The translations under genes and the position numbers were made by a program. A stretch of DNA of 33,670 nt from a virus. The stretch spans positions 1-33,670 of IMG/VR virus record IMGVR_UViG_3300046009_008940. One strand, given 5' to 3'. Of this stretch, positions 1 through 6,132 are shown one piece after another; the stretch's first letter is position 1; each line of letters starts with the position of its first letter. A model generated the notes under the pieces. The model saw only the letters and a program-made list of their open reading frames with translations. It did not search any database and had not been told where the DNA came from.

Positions 1-6
1 AGTCAT
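1..6 (-). CDS. Start of a gene running off the left edge
   Basis: On the minus strand an ATG at 6-4 is preceded by GGAG about nine bases upstream, in the gap before the gene at 31-255 ends. Only two codons (Met-Thr) lie in the window, so the product is unknown. The spacing and ribosome site match neighbouring genes, so this is probably the next gene of the same operon. Confidence 0.35.
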
Positions 7-30
7 TTTTAAAATCTCCATTTAATTAAG

Positions 31-255
31 TTAAATTTTAGCACCATTTATAGCTTCAATCAGTTCTTCCCATATTTTTTTTATTTCATCATAATCATCG
101 CCAATCTCTCTGCCGCTCTGTAACTTATCTTGAAAGTCAAAATAAAACATTTTCTTTTTTGGCTTAAATAATCCTTGATAAATCTCTTTTTCAAAGATTG
201 ATCCTATGCATGCGGAATCTTTGTCTAAAGCGAAATCCCCGTGCTTAATAATCAT
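31..255 (-). CDS. Hypothetical 74-aa phage protein
   Basis: Not recognised. A 74-residue soluble protein, lysine-rich in the middle (KPKKK) with an acidic helical C-terminal half ending in EELIEAING. No membrane segment or catalytic motif is visible. The start is well supported: minus-strand AAAGGAGTAAAAA lies directly before the ATG, the same ribosome-site module used by the two upstream genes. It lies 3 bases from the DUF551-like gene and is probably co-transcribed with it. Confidence 0.7.
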   Translation of the reverse strand: MIIKHGDFALDKDSACIGSIFEKEIYQGLFKPKKKMFYFDFQDKLQSGREIGDDYDEIKKIWEELIEAINGAKI

Positions 256-258
256 TTT

Positions 259-555
259 TTACTCCTTTGGTAATTGAGGTAAGGGCATCCAATGTGTTGG
301 ATTGTCTTCAAAACCTTTTACCCAAATTTTAGCTTCTGGTTGATAATTTGCTTCTTTTTCTGGCTGAATTTCTTTTTGATAATCAATTCCATCAATATTA
401 ATTTTCTGATAAATTCTGCCAGCAGATTGATTGGAGTGCATAATCCAGCAAAACCTACCATCATCATAATATGCCGCATAAATTGCTTTGCCTATTTTAG
501 CTATAAATCTAGTGCCGTCTTTCGGCGCAGTTTCAATTGATTGCCAATTTTCCAT
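259..555 (-). CDS. DUF551-like phage protein
   Basis: A 98-residue protein with the two hallmarks of the DUF551 family: an N-terminal W-x-S-I-E-T-A-P-K-D-G-T (residues 4-15) and a C-terminal P-T-H-W-M-P-L-P (about 86-93). The family is common in phage and prophage early regions and has no established function. Its length is typical. Minus-strand AAAGGAGTAAAAA precedes the ATG. The region between the two conserved ends holds a longer insertion of polar residues. The family call is from motif memory and has not been searched. Confidence 0.75.
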   Translation of the reverse strand: MENWQSIETAPKDGTRFIAKIGKAIYAAYYDDGRFCWIMHSNQSAGRIYQKINIDGIDYQKEIQPEKEANYQPEAKIWVKGFEDNPTHWMPLPQLPKE

Positions 556-558
556 TTT

Positions 559-1404
559 TTACTCCTTTGATTGTTTTGGTAAGAGCCCGCAAATAATTCT
601 TTTTTCGTCATCAGTTAAAAATTTTGCAGCTTGTAAGTCGTTAAGATTTTTATAGTTTAAACCTTTAAAAGATGTTTGGAAGCCAGTCAGCAATTTCTCT
701 TCTTTTTGCTCGAGTAGCTTTTCTCTTTCAGTAAGTAAATTTTCTTTATTTTGAAATTCTTCCAGTAATTTTTTTTCTTTGTTCTCGAATTTTGCTTGTA
801 ATTTTTCTTTTAAATCATCTGCCTTTTTTACAAGCTCTGCTTCTTTCTCCTCAAAACTTTGCTCAAGTGCTTTTTTTCTATCATCAACCGAATGAATGAT
901 ATTTACAATTGACTCATTATTAATTTCCAACCTCGGATCTAACTCATAAAAATATTCTTTTGCAAAAGTTGCTTTACCGCCATCAATGCCTGATTCAAGC
1001 TTTTTTGTAAGTAATTTTTGTTCTATAAAGTTTTTATTAATTTTTAGTTTTTCTTCAAAAAAATTAAATGTATTTTCAATAAAAGAATTTTTAGAAACGG
1101 GCTTATAAAATGTTTCATCACTCCAAGTCCCTATAACTACTTTTATATTATCTTCAAAATCAGATCTAGAACCATCTTCATATCGACTTGGAATATACAC
1201 TTTTTGTGTAATATAATTTTTATATTCTTCAAACTCTCTACTTTCTTTTTTTGAAGGGTAGACATATTCAATTAAATTTCCATTAACAATAATTTCTAAA
1301 GCCATTTCTGGCTCCCATTTACCAAGTCTATGACCAAAAGCAGAGTTTTTTTGATAAAATTTAATTGATAATGTCGTTTTAGCTAAAATTTTATTATTTT
1401 CCAT
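559..1404 (-). CDS. Hypothetical coiled-coil protein, 281 aa
   Basis: Not recognised as a known family. The N-terminal 150 residues look like a compact mixed alpha/beta domain. Residues about 175-245 are a long charged coiled coil rich in E, K and L (for example KKLLEEFQNKENLLTEREK). The C-terminus (NLNDLQAAKFLTDDEKRIICG) looks like a small helical motif. No signal peptide or membrane span. The ATG has the same GGAG-type ribosome site as its neighbours. The coiled coil suggests oligomerisation or a scaffold-like role, but no function can be assigned. Confidence 0.7.
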   Translation of the reverse strand: MENNKILAKTTLSIKFYQKNSAFGHRLGKWEPEMALEIIVNGNLIEYVYPSKKESREFEEYKNYITQKVYIPSRYEDGSRSDFEDNIKVVIGTWSDETFYKPVSKNSFIENTFNFFEEKLKINKNFIEQKLLTKKLESGIDGGKATFAKEYFYELDPRLEINNESIVNIIHSVDDRKKALEQSFEEKEAELVKKADDLKEKLQAKFENKEKKLLEEFQNKENLLTEREKLLEQKEEKLLTGFQTSFKGLNYKNLNDLQAAKFLTDDEKRIICGLLPKQSKE

Positions 1405-1460
1405 TTTTTTACTCCTTTGTTATTGTTAATTGATTGCTAATTCTTTTTTGTTTCAATTTT

Positions 1461-2432
1461 TTATTTTTTATTCCAATAAAGTTTTTCAATTACATATTTC
1501 CGTTTTTTTAAATTTGAATTATTCAAAAGTCTTTCTTTTTTAATCTCTAACACTGAATCAAACGGCGCGTTGTATTCAGACATAAAGCAAGTGTAAGGCA
1601 AATTTCTAAAAAAGTTGTCCACATCATCAAACAAAGCATTTTCCTTGTATTCTGCCGTGCCGCGATAAGGAGGGTCTAAGTAAATTATGGTTTCTTCGAT
1701 AGCCGTTTCAATTTTAACATCTTGAAAATCTAAGTTGGTTATTGTAAAGGCTGGTAACTGCTCCAACTGCTCCAACTGCTCCAACTGCTCCAACTGCAGT
1801 AACTGCTCCAACCGCTGTAACCGCTGCAACTGCTCTAAATCTAAGCGACCAGTAACTTGTGCCATAAAATCAAGTCTTCTTTCATTCCAAGATTCTTTTT
1901 TACTTAAAGCAAAATTTGAGTTGGTTTTCTGATTAAATTCCGCCAAGGCATTTTCATTTTTAAAAACTATAATGTCGTGCGCCAAGTGCTTCAATTCCTC
2001 GATTTCGCCAAATAAATAACTTTTTTGATTATTACCAAAGCTGTAGCAAATCCGCGCAAATTGCCCTTTTATTGAATCCTCGTCTTTCAAGATTTTAAAT
2101 TGCTCTCTGTCAATAAAATCATAAAAATCATCGGGGAAAATTCCATATTGCCCTTTTTCGCCGTTTCTGGCGCGTTGCAAAATGTAATTAAGCAAATCCA
2201 CCATTCCTTTTTGCTTTTCGTTGTAATGCGTTTTTAAACCAATTTGTAAAGCAAAAAAAGACATGGCACCACCACCACCAAACAAATCAAAAAAATATTT
2301 GGTATTTGGCTTTATCTCTAGCATTTTTTGGAAAAGCTTTTCAGCAATTTTTCTTTTGCTGCCCATGTATGGTATTCTCAAAGGCTTCAGTTGTTGAAAA
2401 CAAGGTTTGCCAAAGATGTCAAAATTAATCAT
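1461..2432 (-). CDS. dam: DNA adenine N6-methyltransferase (Dam-like)
   Basis: Transfers a methyl group from S-adenosylmethionine to adenine N6. Residues 21-30 (PYMGSKRKIA) are the start typical of phage Dam enzymes. FFDLFGGGG (47-55) is the SAM-binding motif, and DPPY (253-256) is the catalytic motif. At 323 residues the length is normal. Between about 199 and 227 a leucine/glutamine/glutamate tandem repeat (LEQ units) is inserted just before the strand leading to DPPY. The ribosome site AAAGGA almost touches the ATG, so the start is less certain than for neighbours. Likely roles are protection of phage DNA from restriction or regulation by methylation; recognition specificity cannot be read from the sequence. 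Confidence 0.92.
   Translation of the reverse strand: MINFDIFGKPCFQQLKPLRIPYMGSKRKIAEKLFQKMLEIKPNTKYFFDLFGGGGAMSFFALQIGLKTHYNEKQKGMVDLLNYILQRARNGEKGQYGIFPDDFYDFIDREQFKILKDEDSIKGQFARICYSFGNNQKSYLFGEIEELKHLAHDIIVFKNENALAEFNQKTNSNFALSKKESWNERRLDFMAQVTGRLDLEQLQRLQRLEQLLQLEQLEQLEQLEQLPAFTITNLDFQDVKIETAIEETIIYLDPPYRGTAEYKENALFDDVDNFFRNLPYTCFMSEYNAPFDSVLEIKKERLLNNSNLKKRKYVIEKLYWNKK
1752..1838. repeat. 9-bp coding tandem repeat inside the methylase
   Basis: Nine-base units of type CTCCAACTG (plus strand). Four perfect copies run at 1761-1796, flanked by degenerate copies (for example CAGTAACTG, CTCCAACCG, CTGCAACTG). They encode repeated Leu-Glu-Gln on the minus strand. Because the unit is nine bases, slippage would lengthen or shorten the protein loop without breaking the frame. 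Confidence 0.93.
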
Positions 2433-2457
2433 TCCTTTGTTTTGTTAATTGATTGTC

Positions 2458-2850
2458 TTAAAGCTTAAATTTTTTGATTAAACCAAAATGCTCTTTCTTG
2501 TAAATTGGTTTAACAAATCCGTTTTCTAACGTGATATTTTTAAACCAGTCCGAACGAAAAAAACCTACAAACTCATTATTCCAAATCGGCAAAGCAATAT
2601 CGTATTTATTTAGAATTTTAAGTTGGATAGCAAAGCCATTTCTAAGAAAACCAAGAAGCCCAAGATGATTTTTGGGTATTCGATAGCCTAGCCAACCTTC
2701 TTCTTTTGCTTTTTGACAGAAATCAGCCTGTGATTCGCAAAAATTATTAATATTCATTTCTACGACTCCCCAGATGTCAATTTCTTCATAGGGCGTTATC
2801 GAACTCCTTTTTTCTACGCCTTTGATAATATCTAACGCGGATCTAGTCAT
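2458..2850 (-). CDS. Hypothetical 130-aa protein
   Basis: Not recognised. A mixed soluble protein with several Trp residues (IWGVVEMNIN, GWLGYRIP, IWNNEFVGFF) and no membrane segment. It overlaps the end of the replication gene by eight bases, with GAGG nine bases before the ATG, so translation is probably coupled. It lies between a replication protein and the methylase, so a part in DNA metabolism is possible but unproven. Confidence 0.65.
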   Translation of the reverse strand: MTRSALDIIKGVEKRSSITPYEEIDIWGVVEMNINNFCESQADFCQKAKEEGWLGYRIPKNHLGLLGFLRNGFAIQLKILNKYDIALPIWNNEFVGFFRSDWFKNITLENGFVKPIYKKEHFGLIKKFKL

Positions 2851-3589
2851 GTTTTTTTACCTCTAAATTTGTTTGTTCGTAATCATCTAAAAATCTCTCT
2901 TGATTTAAAAATACGGCTGCTTGGCAGCTTAGGCGGTTGTTTTCATAGCAATTCACTAAATATTTAGCCGCGCCCTCATAAATCTTTTCTGCGCCGTGAT
3001 TTTTTCTTGCTCTTTCGTATGCAATTAGAGCTGTCTTGCGACTGCCTTTCGGAACAACTTTTCCATCTAAAACTTTCACTGGAGTATAATCTTCCCAGAA
3101 TTTTTGGAAATCCTCGGTTAGAGGATTAGATGTTTTTGATTTTAATTCTTTCTCTGTTTCTTTCTCTGTTTCTTTCTCTGTTTCTGTTTCTTTCTCTGTA
3201 TTGCTTGAAGGTCGCTTAAGCGTTTTTTGAGCGTTCGCTTGAGCTTTCGCTTGAGCTTTCGCTGCCGTTGCTAAACCACCTACTTTAGCGGAGTTGCGGC
3301 ATTTTTCTCTTTTTGGCTTTTGATATTTAAGAATTTCTAAACCGATTTCGACTACTTTTTCTTTTACTGATAAAATAGCTTTTCTTTCACTTTCTGAAAA
3401 GGCTAAACACATTCTAAAAAGTTGTTCTTGATTTTCTGGCAATTCAGAATCTTCAACTAAATAAATGCAAAGTAAGCTTATGAAAGCACCTTTCTCTTCA
3501 AGAGAATAGCGCGATAAAATGCCTTGATATTGGTTTATGTAGAAAGGAAAGTGTATTAACGGATCTTTATTTGTTGTAGGTGCTTTCAT
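2843..3589 (-). CDS. DUF1376-type phage replication protein
   Basis: Residues about 9-50 (FPFYINQYQGILSRYS, then EEKGAFISLLCIYL) match the DUF1376/YdaU N-terminus of phage replication initiation proteins. The C-terminal part (about 180-240: a helix with AYERARKN, then AVFLNQERFLDDY) resembles the tail region of phage replication and helicase-loading proteins. A low-complexity linker carries AKAQ and KETE repeats. The start is taken at the ATG at 3589, with AAGG about nine bases upstream; a TTG six bases earlier is in frame but too close to that site. It probably starts replication of the phage genome with host proteins. Confidence 0.82.
   Translation of the reverse strand: MKAPTTNKDPLIHFPFYINQYQGILSRYSLEEKGAFISLLCIYLVEDSELPENQEQLFRMCLAFSESERKAILSVKEKVVEIGLEILKYQKPKREKCRNSAKVGGLATAAKAQAKAQANAQKTLKRPSSNTEKETETEKETEKETEKELKSKTSNPLTEDFQKFWEDYTPVKVLDGKVVPKGSRKTALIAYERARKNHGAEKIYEGAAKYLVNCYENNRLSCQAAVFLNQERFLDDYEQTNLEVKKHD
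3149..3200. repeat. 12-bp coding tandem repeat (Glu-Thr-Glu-Lys)
   Basis: Units of TTTCTCTGTTTC on the plus strand: three perfect copies at 3149-3184, then a half unit and a fourth partial copy. They encode the charged linker KETEKETEKE in the replication protein. The frame is kept by the 12-base unit. Confidence 0.88.
3228..3269. repeat. 12-bp coding repeat (Ala-Lys-Ala-Gln)
   Basis: About three imperfect 12-base units related to TTCGCTTGAGCT encode AKAQAKAQANAQ, just before the KETE linker of the same replication protein. The two together form a long flexible joint between its N- and C-terminal domains. Confidence 0.75.
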
Positions 3590-3767
3590 TTTCAATATCC
3601 TTTGCTTGATTTATACTTTCCTTAATCTCGTCTAATAATGTCCATAATGCCTTTTTAACTCTATTTTTAGCGTCTTGAGAACACCTATCCATTTCCATAA
3701 TTTCCATAACCCATCCAACTTTTTTTTTTGCTAAAGTGTTTAGGTTTTCTTCAAAAATTTTATTCAT
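3567..3767 (-). CDS. Hypothetical 66-aa helical protein
   Basis: Not recognised. A small protein, mostly helical with many charged residues, starting MNKIFEENLNTLAKKK and ending NESTYNK. The frame is open eight codons further upstream, but minus-strand GGAGG sits seven bases before the ATG at 3767, which fixes the start there. It overlaps the upstream gene's stop by eight bases and the downstream replication gene by about 23, which suggests coupled translation. The C-terminal codons carry one copy of a 20-bp repeat (3600-3619). Confidence 0.65.
   Translation of the reverse strand: MNKIFEENLNTLAKKKVGWVMEIMEMDRCSQDAKNRVKKALWTLLDEIKESINQAKDIENESTYNK
3600..3619. repeat. 20-bp direct repeat, copy 1
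   Basis: The sequence CTTTGCTTGATTTATACTTT occurs here and again at 4060-4079. Each copy lies 7-11 bases upstream of a minus-strand start codon (3589 and 4053). In copy 1 it is also coding sequence of the 66-aa gene. Confidence 0.85.
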
Positions 3768-4053
3768 TGAAACCCTCCGTAAAACCATCAATAACCCAAT
3801 CTAAAAATTTTAAAAGATTTTCATCTCCATGATTTTTGTAGTTAGAAACTTCGTCAATCATCGCTTCAATTGCATTTTTTGGTTTTAAAAAGATTGGTCT
3901 AAAATTCCCAGTTTCTTTGCAATAATCTTCCCAATTTTTTTCTGAATAATGTTTGAGATGATATTGTGCTAGTGCTAAACAAGCGCCGCTAAATAACCCA
4001 AGGGAATCTAGTTTAGTGTTTATTTTTTCTGTTAATTCTTTGATTTTTGTCAT
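3760..4053 (-). CDS. Hypothetical 97-aa protein
   Basis: Not recognised. A soluble, mostly helical protein (TEKINTKLDSLGLFSG, then an amphipathic C-terminal half ending DGFTEGFNE). No catalytic motif or membrane span. The ATG at 4053 has only a weak purine-rich site (GCAAAG), and a likely sigma70-type promoter lies just upstream at 4069-4096. It is therefore probably the first gene of the operon running through the 66-aa gene and the replication protein to the methylase. Confidence 0.65.
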   Translation of the reverse strand: MTKIKELTEKINTKLDSLGLFSGACLALAQYHLKHYSEKNWEDYCKETGNFRPIFLKPKNAIEAMIDEVSNYKNHGDENLLKFLDWVIDGFTEGFNE

Positions 4054-4059
4054 AATTAC

Positions 4060-4079
4060 TTTGCTTGATTTATACTTTA
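4060..4079. repeat. 20-bp direct repeat, copy 2
   Basis: Identical to 3600-3619. This copy includes the -10 box of the promoter at 4069-4096. It may be a duplicated control element, or an operator overlapping the promoter. Confidence 0.85.
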
Positions 4080-4096
4080 TTTTCCACCATTCTCAA
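4069..4096 (-). promoter_or_regulatory. Candidate sigma70-type promoter for the replication operon
   Basis: On the minus strand, TTGAGA (4096-4091) and TATAAA (4074-4069) are separated by 16 bases. Each box differs from consensus at one position. The site falls in the gap between the gene ending at 4113 and the start codon at 4053. Transcription would begin near 4062, leaving a very short leader. Confidence 0.55.
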
Positions 4097-4112
4097 CCTT
4101 TTTTTACAAAAG

Positions 4113-4499
4113 TCAAGAAACGGAATTGCATTTAGAAATAACTTCCCAGCATTCTTTAATTTTTTCCCAGCATTCATCAATTAGTTTTTTTTGTTTTTTT
4201 ATCTCTTTGTTAGCTAATGTTTGGCGAACTTTAGTTAAAGCCGCTGGACAATCCGCATCACAAATTAAATACTCTTTTCTTGCTGCGATAAAATCCTCTC
4301 CATAATCAAAGCGACCATAATAAATTTTGTCGTCTACTACATGGAGGACATCCCATCTGTTCTCCTTACAAAATAATATTTTACCTTTATATCCTCTAAT
4401 TTCTTTTATTTCAGAAACAGTAAATGTGTTAATTTTATCGAATGAATTAATATAAAAAAATTTTCTTCCAATATATAAATGTTGATCTGACAAATTCAT
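4113..4499 (-). CDS. Hypothetical 128-aa protein behind a structured leader
   Basis: Not recognised. The N-terminal 95 residues look beta-rich (LYIGRKFFYINSF, FTVSEIKEIRGYKGKILF, DDKIYYGRFDYGED); the last 40 form a charged helix with Cys and Trp (LIDECWEKIKECWEVISKC). The start is set at the ATG at 4499 because AAGGGGAT lies six bases upstream. The frame stays open to 4550, but that part is a hairpin that can mask this ribosome site. It is the first gene after the large non-coding stretch. Confidence 0.65.
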   Translation of the reverse strand: MNLSDQHLYIGRKFFYINSFDKINTFTVSEIKEIRGYKGKILFCKENRWDVLHVVDDKIYYGRFDYGEDFIAARKEYLICDADCPAALTKVRQTLANKEIKKQKKLIDECWEKIKECWEVISKCNSVS

Positions 4500-4500
4500 A

Positions 4501-4584
4501 ATATCCCCTTGTAGTTTGGCGATCTGCGACAGGGGACTACCGCAGACCATAAATAAAATTATAAATTAAAAAGTCGTCCCCTAC
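4501..4584 (-). promoter_or_regulatory. Leader hairpin that may sequester the ribosome site
   Basis: On the minus strand a stem TCTGCG/CGCAGA (4546-4541 with 4528-4523) presents a 12-base loop containing TCCCCT. That loop is complementary to an upstream AGGGGAC (4582-4576) and also to the Shine-Dalgarno AGGGGA (4509-4504) of the gene starting at 4499. The two pairings exclude each other, as in a translational switch. This is seen by base complementarity only; no ligand or protein partner is known. Confidence 0.5.
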
Positions 4585-5290
4585 TTCTTAATTTCTTCTA
4601 ACATTCTCAACGCCCCTAGCCCGAGTTTCCAATTTCTTGGCTGGCTCTCCTAAGAGTCCCACGGTTTGCCTTGCGGCTTAACGCTAGCGATTGCGCTGGT
4701 TGTTTTATTCTTAATCCATATTTCTAAGAATCAAGATAAAAGCGAGACTTGCCAAGGCATAAACTTTGACAATTCGCCAAGTGTATCTAGCCAATGCTAA
4801 ATCACAATTTTATTTATCCCCCGCCTTTGCGTGCGGGGCTTGTCCTTTCGGAATTTAAGAAAGCCTAATTTTTCAGCTTTCCCTTTGCATTTCCAAAGTA
4901 TTTCTACTTTCCGACCGTGTTTCAGGTATCGGCGGTGTTTTATTAATATTAAACTAGAAGAGGCGAACCTCCACGCGAAGCTTTCTCCTGTACTTTGCAA
5001 ACATACGCATTTCTGCGCTCTTCTATACACATTTTTTAGATATGTATAGAAAACCAAAGAAATCTATATGTATTCCCGAAAGCTTTTTTAGGACTTTCGG
5101 GTTAGCCTTAGAAGAACTAAGGCACACTTCCCTTTTAGAAGCGTGTTTTATCCCCCGCTACGCAGTGAATAAATTCGCGAAGTTGGCGGGAAAATAGTGA
5201 TTGCCCGCCAACCAACAAACCTAGTTGCAACTAAGCTTGCTCTAGCTCGTCAACTATAGTTTTCAAGTGAGAGGATCTAGTCTTAGAGTT
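4570..5290 (-). ncRNA. Candidate large structured non-coding RNA
   Basis: About 720 bases without a credible gene, richer in G+C than its surroundings and packed with hairpins. Stems (plus coordinates): 5182-5190/5204-5212, 5124-5130/5138-5144, 5105-5111/5117-5123, 5075-5082/5094-5101, 5021-5029/5043-5051, 4859-4864/4876-4881, 4819-4824/4833-4838, 4786-4791/4796-4801, 4747-4755/4774-4782 and 4707-4713/4725-4731. Small stems carry GNRA loops when read on the minus strand: GAAA at 5010-5013, 4901-4904 and 4846-4849, and GCAA at 4671-4674. A UUCG loop sits at 4964-4967. Three stems contain pairs that are G-U on the minus strand but A-C mismatches on the plus strand. This resembles in style the giant phage RNAs such as GOLLD and ROOL, but class membership is untested. 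Confidence 0.65.
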
Positions 5291-5291
5291 T

Positions 5292-5319
5292 AAAATACGG
5301 CATGATAATTACAAATCAA
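5292..5319 (-). promoter_or_regulatory. Candidate promoter for the large RNA
   Basis: On the minus strand, TTGATT (5319-5314) and TATTTT (5297-5292) are 16 bases apart, each matching four of six consensus positions. Transcription would start near 5285, at the edge of the hairpin-dense stretch. It overlaps the end of the 50-aa gene. The boxes are weak and the region AT-rich, so this is tentative. Confidence 0.3.
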
Positions 5320-5461
5320 GTTCTTGTTTTGCTGAATTTTCAAAAAATTTAGAACGCGAATCTTGTTCCATGCTTTCCAAGTAATAATGCGTTAAAAATA
5401 TCGTTCCGACAAAAAATATAGTTATAATTGCCAGAATAAATTTTTCTTTTAAAGTGAACAT
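5309..5461 (-). CDS. Small membrane protein, 50 aa
   Basis: A 50-codon frame: MFTLKEKF, then one hydrophobic span (ILAIITIFFVGTIFLTHYYL, about residues 9-28), then a polar tail (ESMEQDSRSKFFENSAKQELDL). A single membrane segment with a charged exterior tail fits a small inner-membrane protein; a holin, spanin or superinfection role cannot be told apart. It starts three bases after the stop of the 41-aa gene and has no ribosome site of its own, so translation is probably coupled. The large structured region begins directly downstream. Confidence 0.6.
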   Translation of the reverse strand: MFTLKEKFILAIITIFFVGTIFLTHYYLESMEQDSRSKFFENSAKQELDL

Positions 5462-5464
5462 AAT

Positions 5465-5590
5465 TTAAAAAAATTTGATTAAATAAAGGGTTAGGCTAAA
5501 AATTAAAGAAATTGCAAGCGGGTAAATGATGATTTTTTTGACAAGATCAAGTCGTTCTTGAAGTTCTTCAGTTTCTGATTTGTAGTCCAT
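5465..5590 (-). CDS. Small membrane protein, 41 aa
   Basis: A 41-codon frame with strong minus-strand GGAGTAAAAA before the ATG. The N-terminal half is charged and helical (MDYKSETEELQERLDLVKK). The rest is one hydrophobic span (IIIYPLAISLIFSLTLYLI, about 20-38). It forms a pair with the 50-aa membrane protein three bases downstream. The family is not recognised; a membrane-acting accessory or lysis-related role is possible. Confidence 0.65.
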   Translation of the reverse strand: MDYKSETEELQERLDLVKKIIIYPLAISLIFSLTLYLIKFF

Positions 5591-5593
5591 TTT

Positions 5594-6130
5594 TTACTCC
5601 TTATTTATTAATTTTTCCAAAAACTCAATCGCCAAATGATATTCCGAATCCTTTCCGTAGTCTCTATCCACCCTTTCCAAAAGCTCATCTTTTTTTCCAA
5701 AAAAACAACCAGCTTGAAAGTATAAATTGTTTTCAAGGTTCCAGCAATAAAGCTTTCGCTTAGAATTACCGATTCTATCAACTGCTTTATAATTTATAAT
5801 TTTTAAGTCAAATAACTTGCAACCCTCGCCAAAGCTGCAACCCTCGCCAAAGCTGCAATACTCGCCGAAGCTGCAACCATTGCCAAAGCTGCAACCATTG
5901 TTAAAGCTGCAACCCTCGCCAAAGCTGCAACGCTTGCCAAAGCTGCAATACTCGCCAAAGCTGCAACCCTCGCCAAAGCTGCAACCCTCGCCGAAGCTGC
6001 AACGCTTGCCAAAGCTGCAATACTCGCCGAAGCTTTTTACCAACCTTAAATCCGAAAAAGCTGGAACGATTCGCACACCAAATTCGTTCAAAGGCAACGC
6101 GTCAAATTCCTCTTGTGTTATTGTTTTCAT
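5594..6130 (-). CDS. Cys-hexapeptide repeat protein (beta-helix-like)
   Basis: A 178-residue protein whose residues 33-104 are twelve consecutive six-residue units of type S-F-G-E-G-C, with cysteines at exactly every sixth position from 38 to 104. Hexapeptide and pentapeptide periodicities usually fold as beta-helices; here the fold would stack a ladder of Cys and Phe side chains. The N-terminus (MKTITQEEFDALPLNEFGVRI) and C-terminal domain (about 105-178) are non-repetitive. Variable positions read EY, KR, EG, EG, EY, KR, EG, NN, so a four-unit block was probably duplicated. Strong ribosome site AAGGAGTAAAA. Function unknown; DNA mimicry, metal binding or assembly are possibilities only. Confidence 0.8.
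   Translation of the reverse strand: MKTITQEEFDALPLNEFGVRIVPAFSDLRLVKSFGEYCSFGKRCSFGEGCSFGEGCSFGEYCSFGKRCSFGEGCSFNNGCSFGNGCSFGEYCSFGEGCSFGEGCKLFDLKIINYKAVDRIGNSKRKLYCWNLENNLYFQAGCFFGKKDELLERVDRDYGKDSEYHLAIEFLEKLINKE
5819..6034. repeat. 18-bp coding tandem repeat, 12 units
   Basis: Twelve 18-base units related to GCCAAAGCTGCAACCCTC (plus strand) encode the S-F-G-x-x-C hexapeptides. Most substitutions fall in the two variable codons. The units are nearly identical at DNA level, which suggests recent expansion. Long open frames on the other strand and in another frame here come from the repeat. Confidence 0.95.
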
Positions 6131-6132
6131 TT

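Noticed and set aside
1735-1932. Plus-strand frame encoding Ser-Asn-Cys repeats
   Set aside because: Antisense reading of the LEQ repeat of the methylase.
4600-4740. Possible decayed IS605/TnpB C-terminus
   Set aside because: Short readable stretches exist in several minus-strand frames, but all hit stops and no zinc-finger or D-R-D motif is visible; hairpins explain the sequence better.
4831-5049. Plus-strand open frame of 72 codons in the same region
   Set aside because: Antisense shadow with no ribosome site. Tetraloops and G-U pairs indicate function on the other strand.
4797-5057. Minus-strand open frame of 86 codons in the hairpin-rich region
   Set aside because: It lacks a ribosome site, its sequence is not protein-like, and its length is explained by the dense hairpins.
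4500-5300. tRNA genes in the GC-richer region
   Set aside because: No cloverleaf with a GGTTCGA-type T arm and matching acceptor stem could be built on either strand.
5240-5320. Group I intron core-like words (GACTAGA and CTATAGTT on the minus strand)
   Set aside because: The short words can form a P7-like pairing, but no P or Q elements, splice sites or interrupted gene were found.
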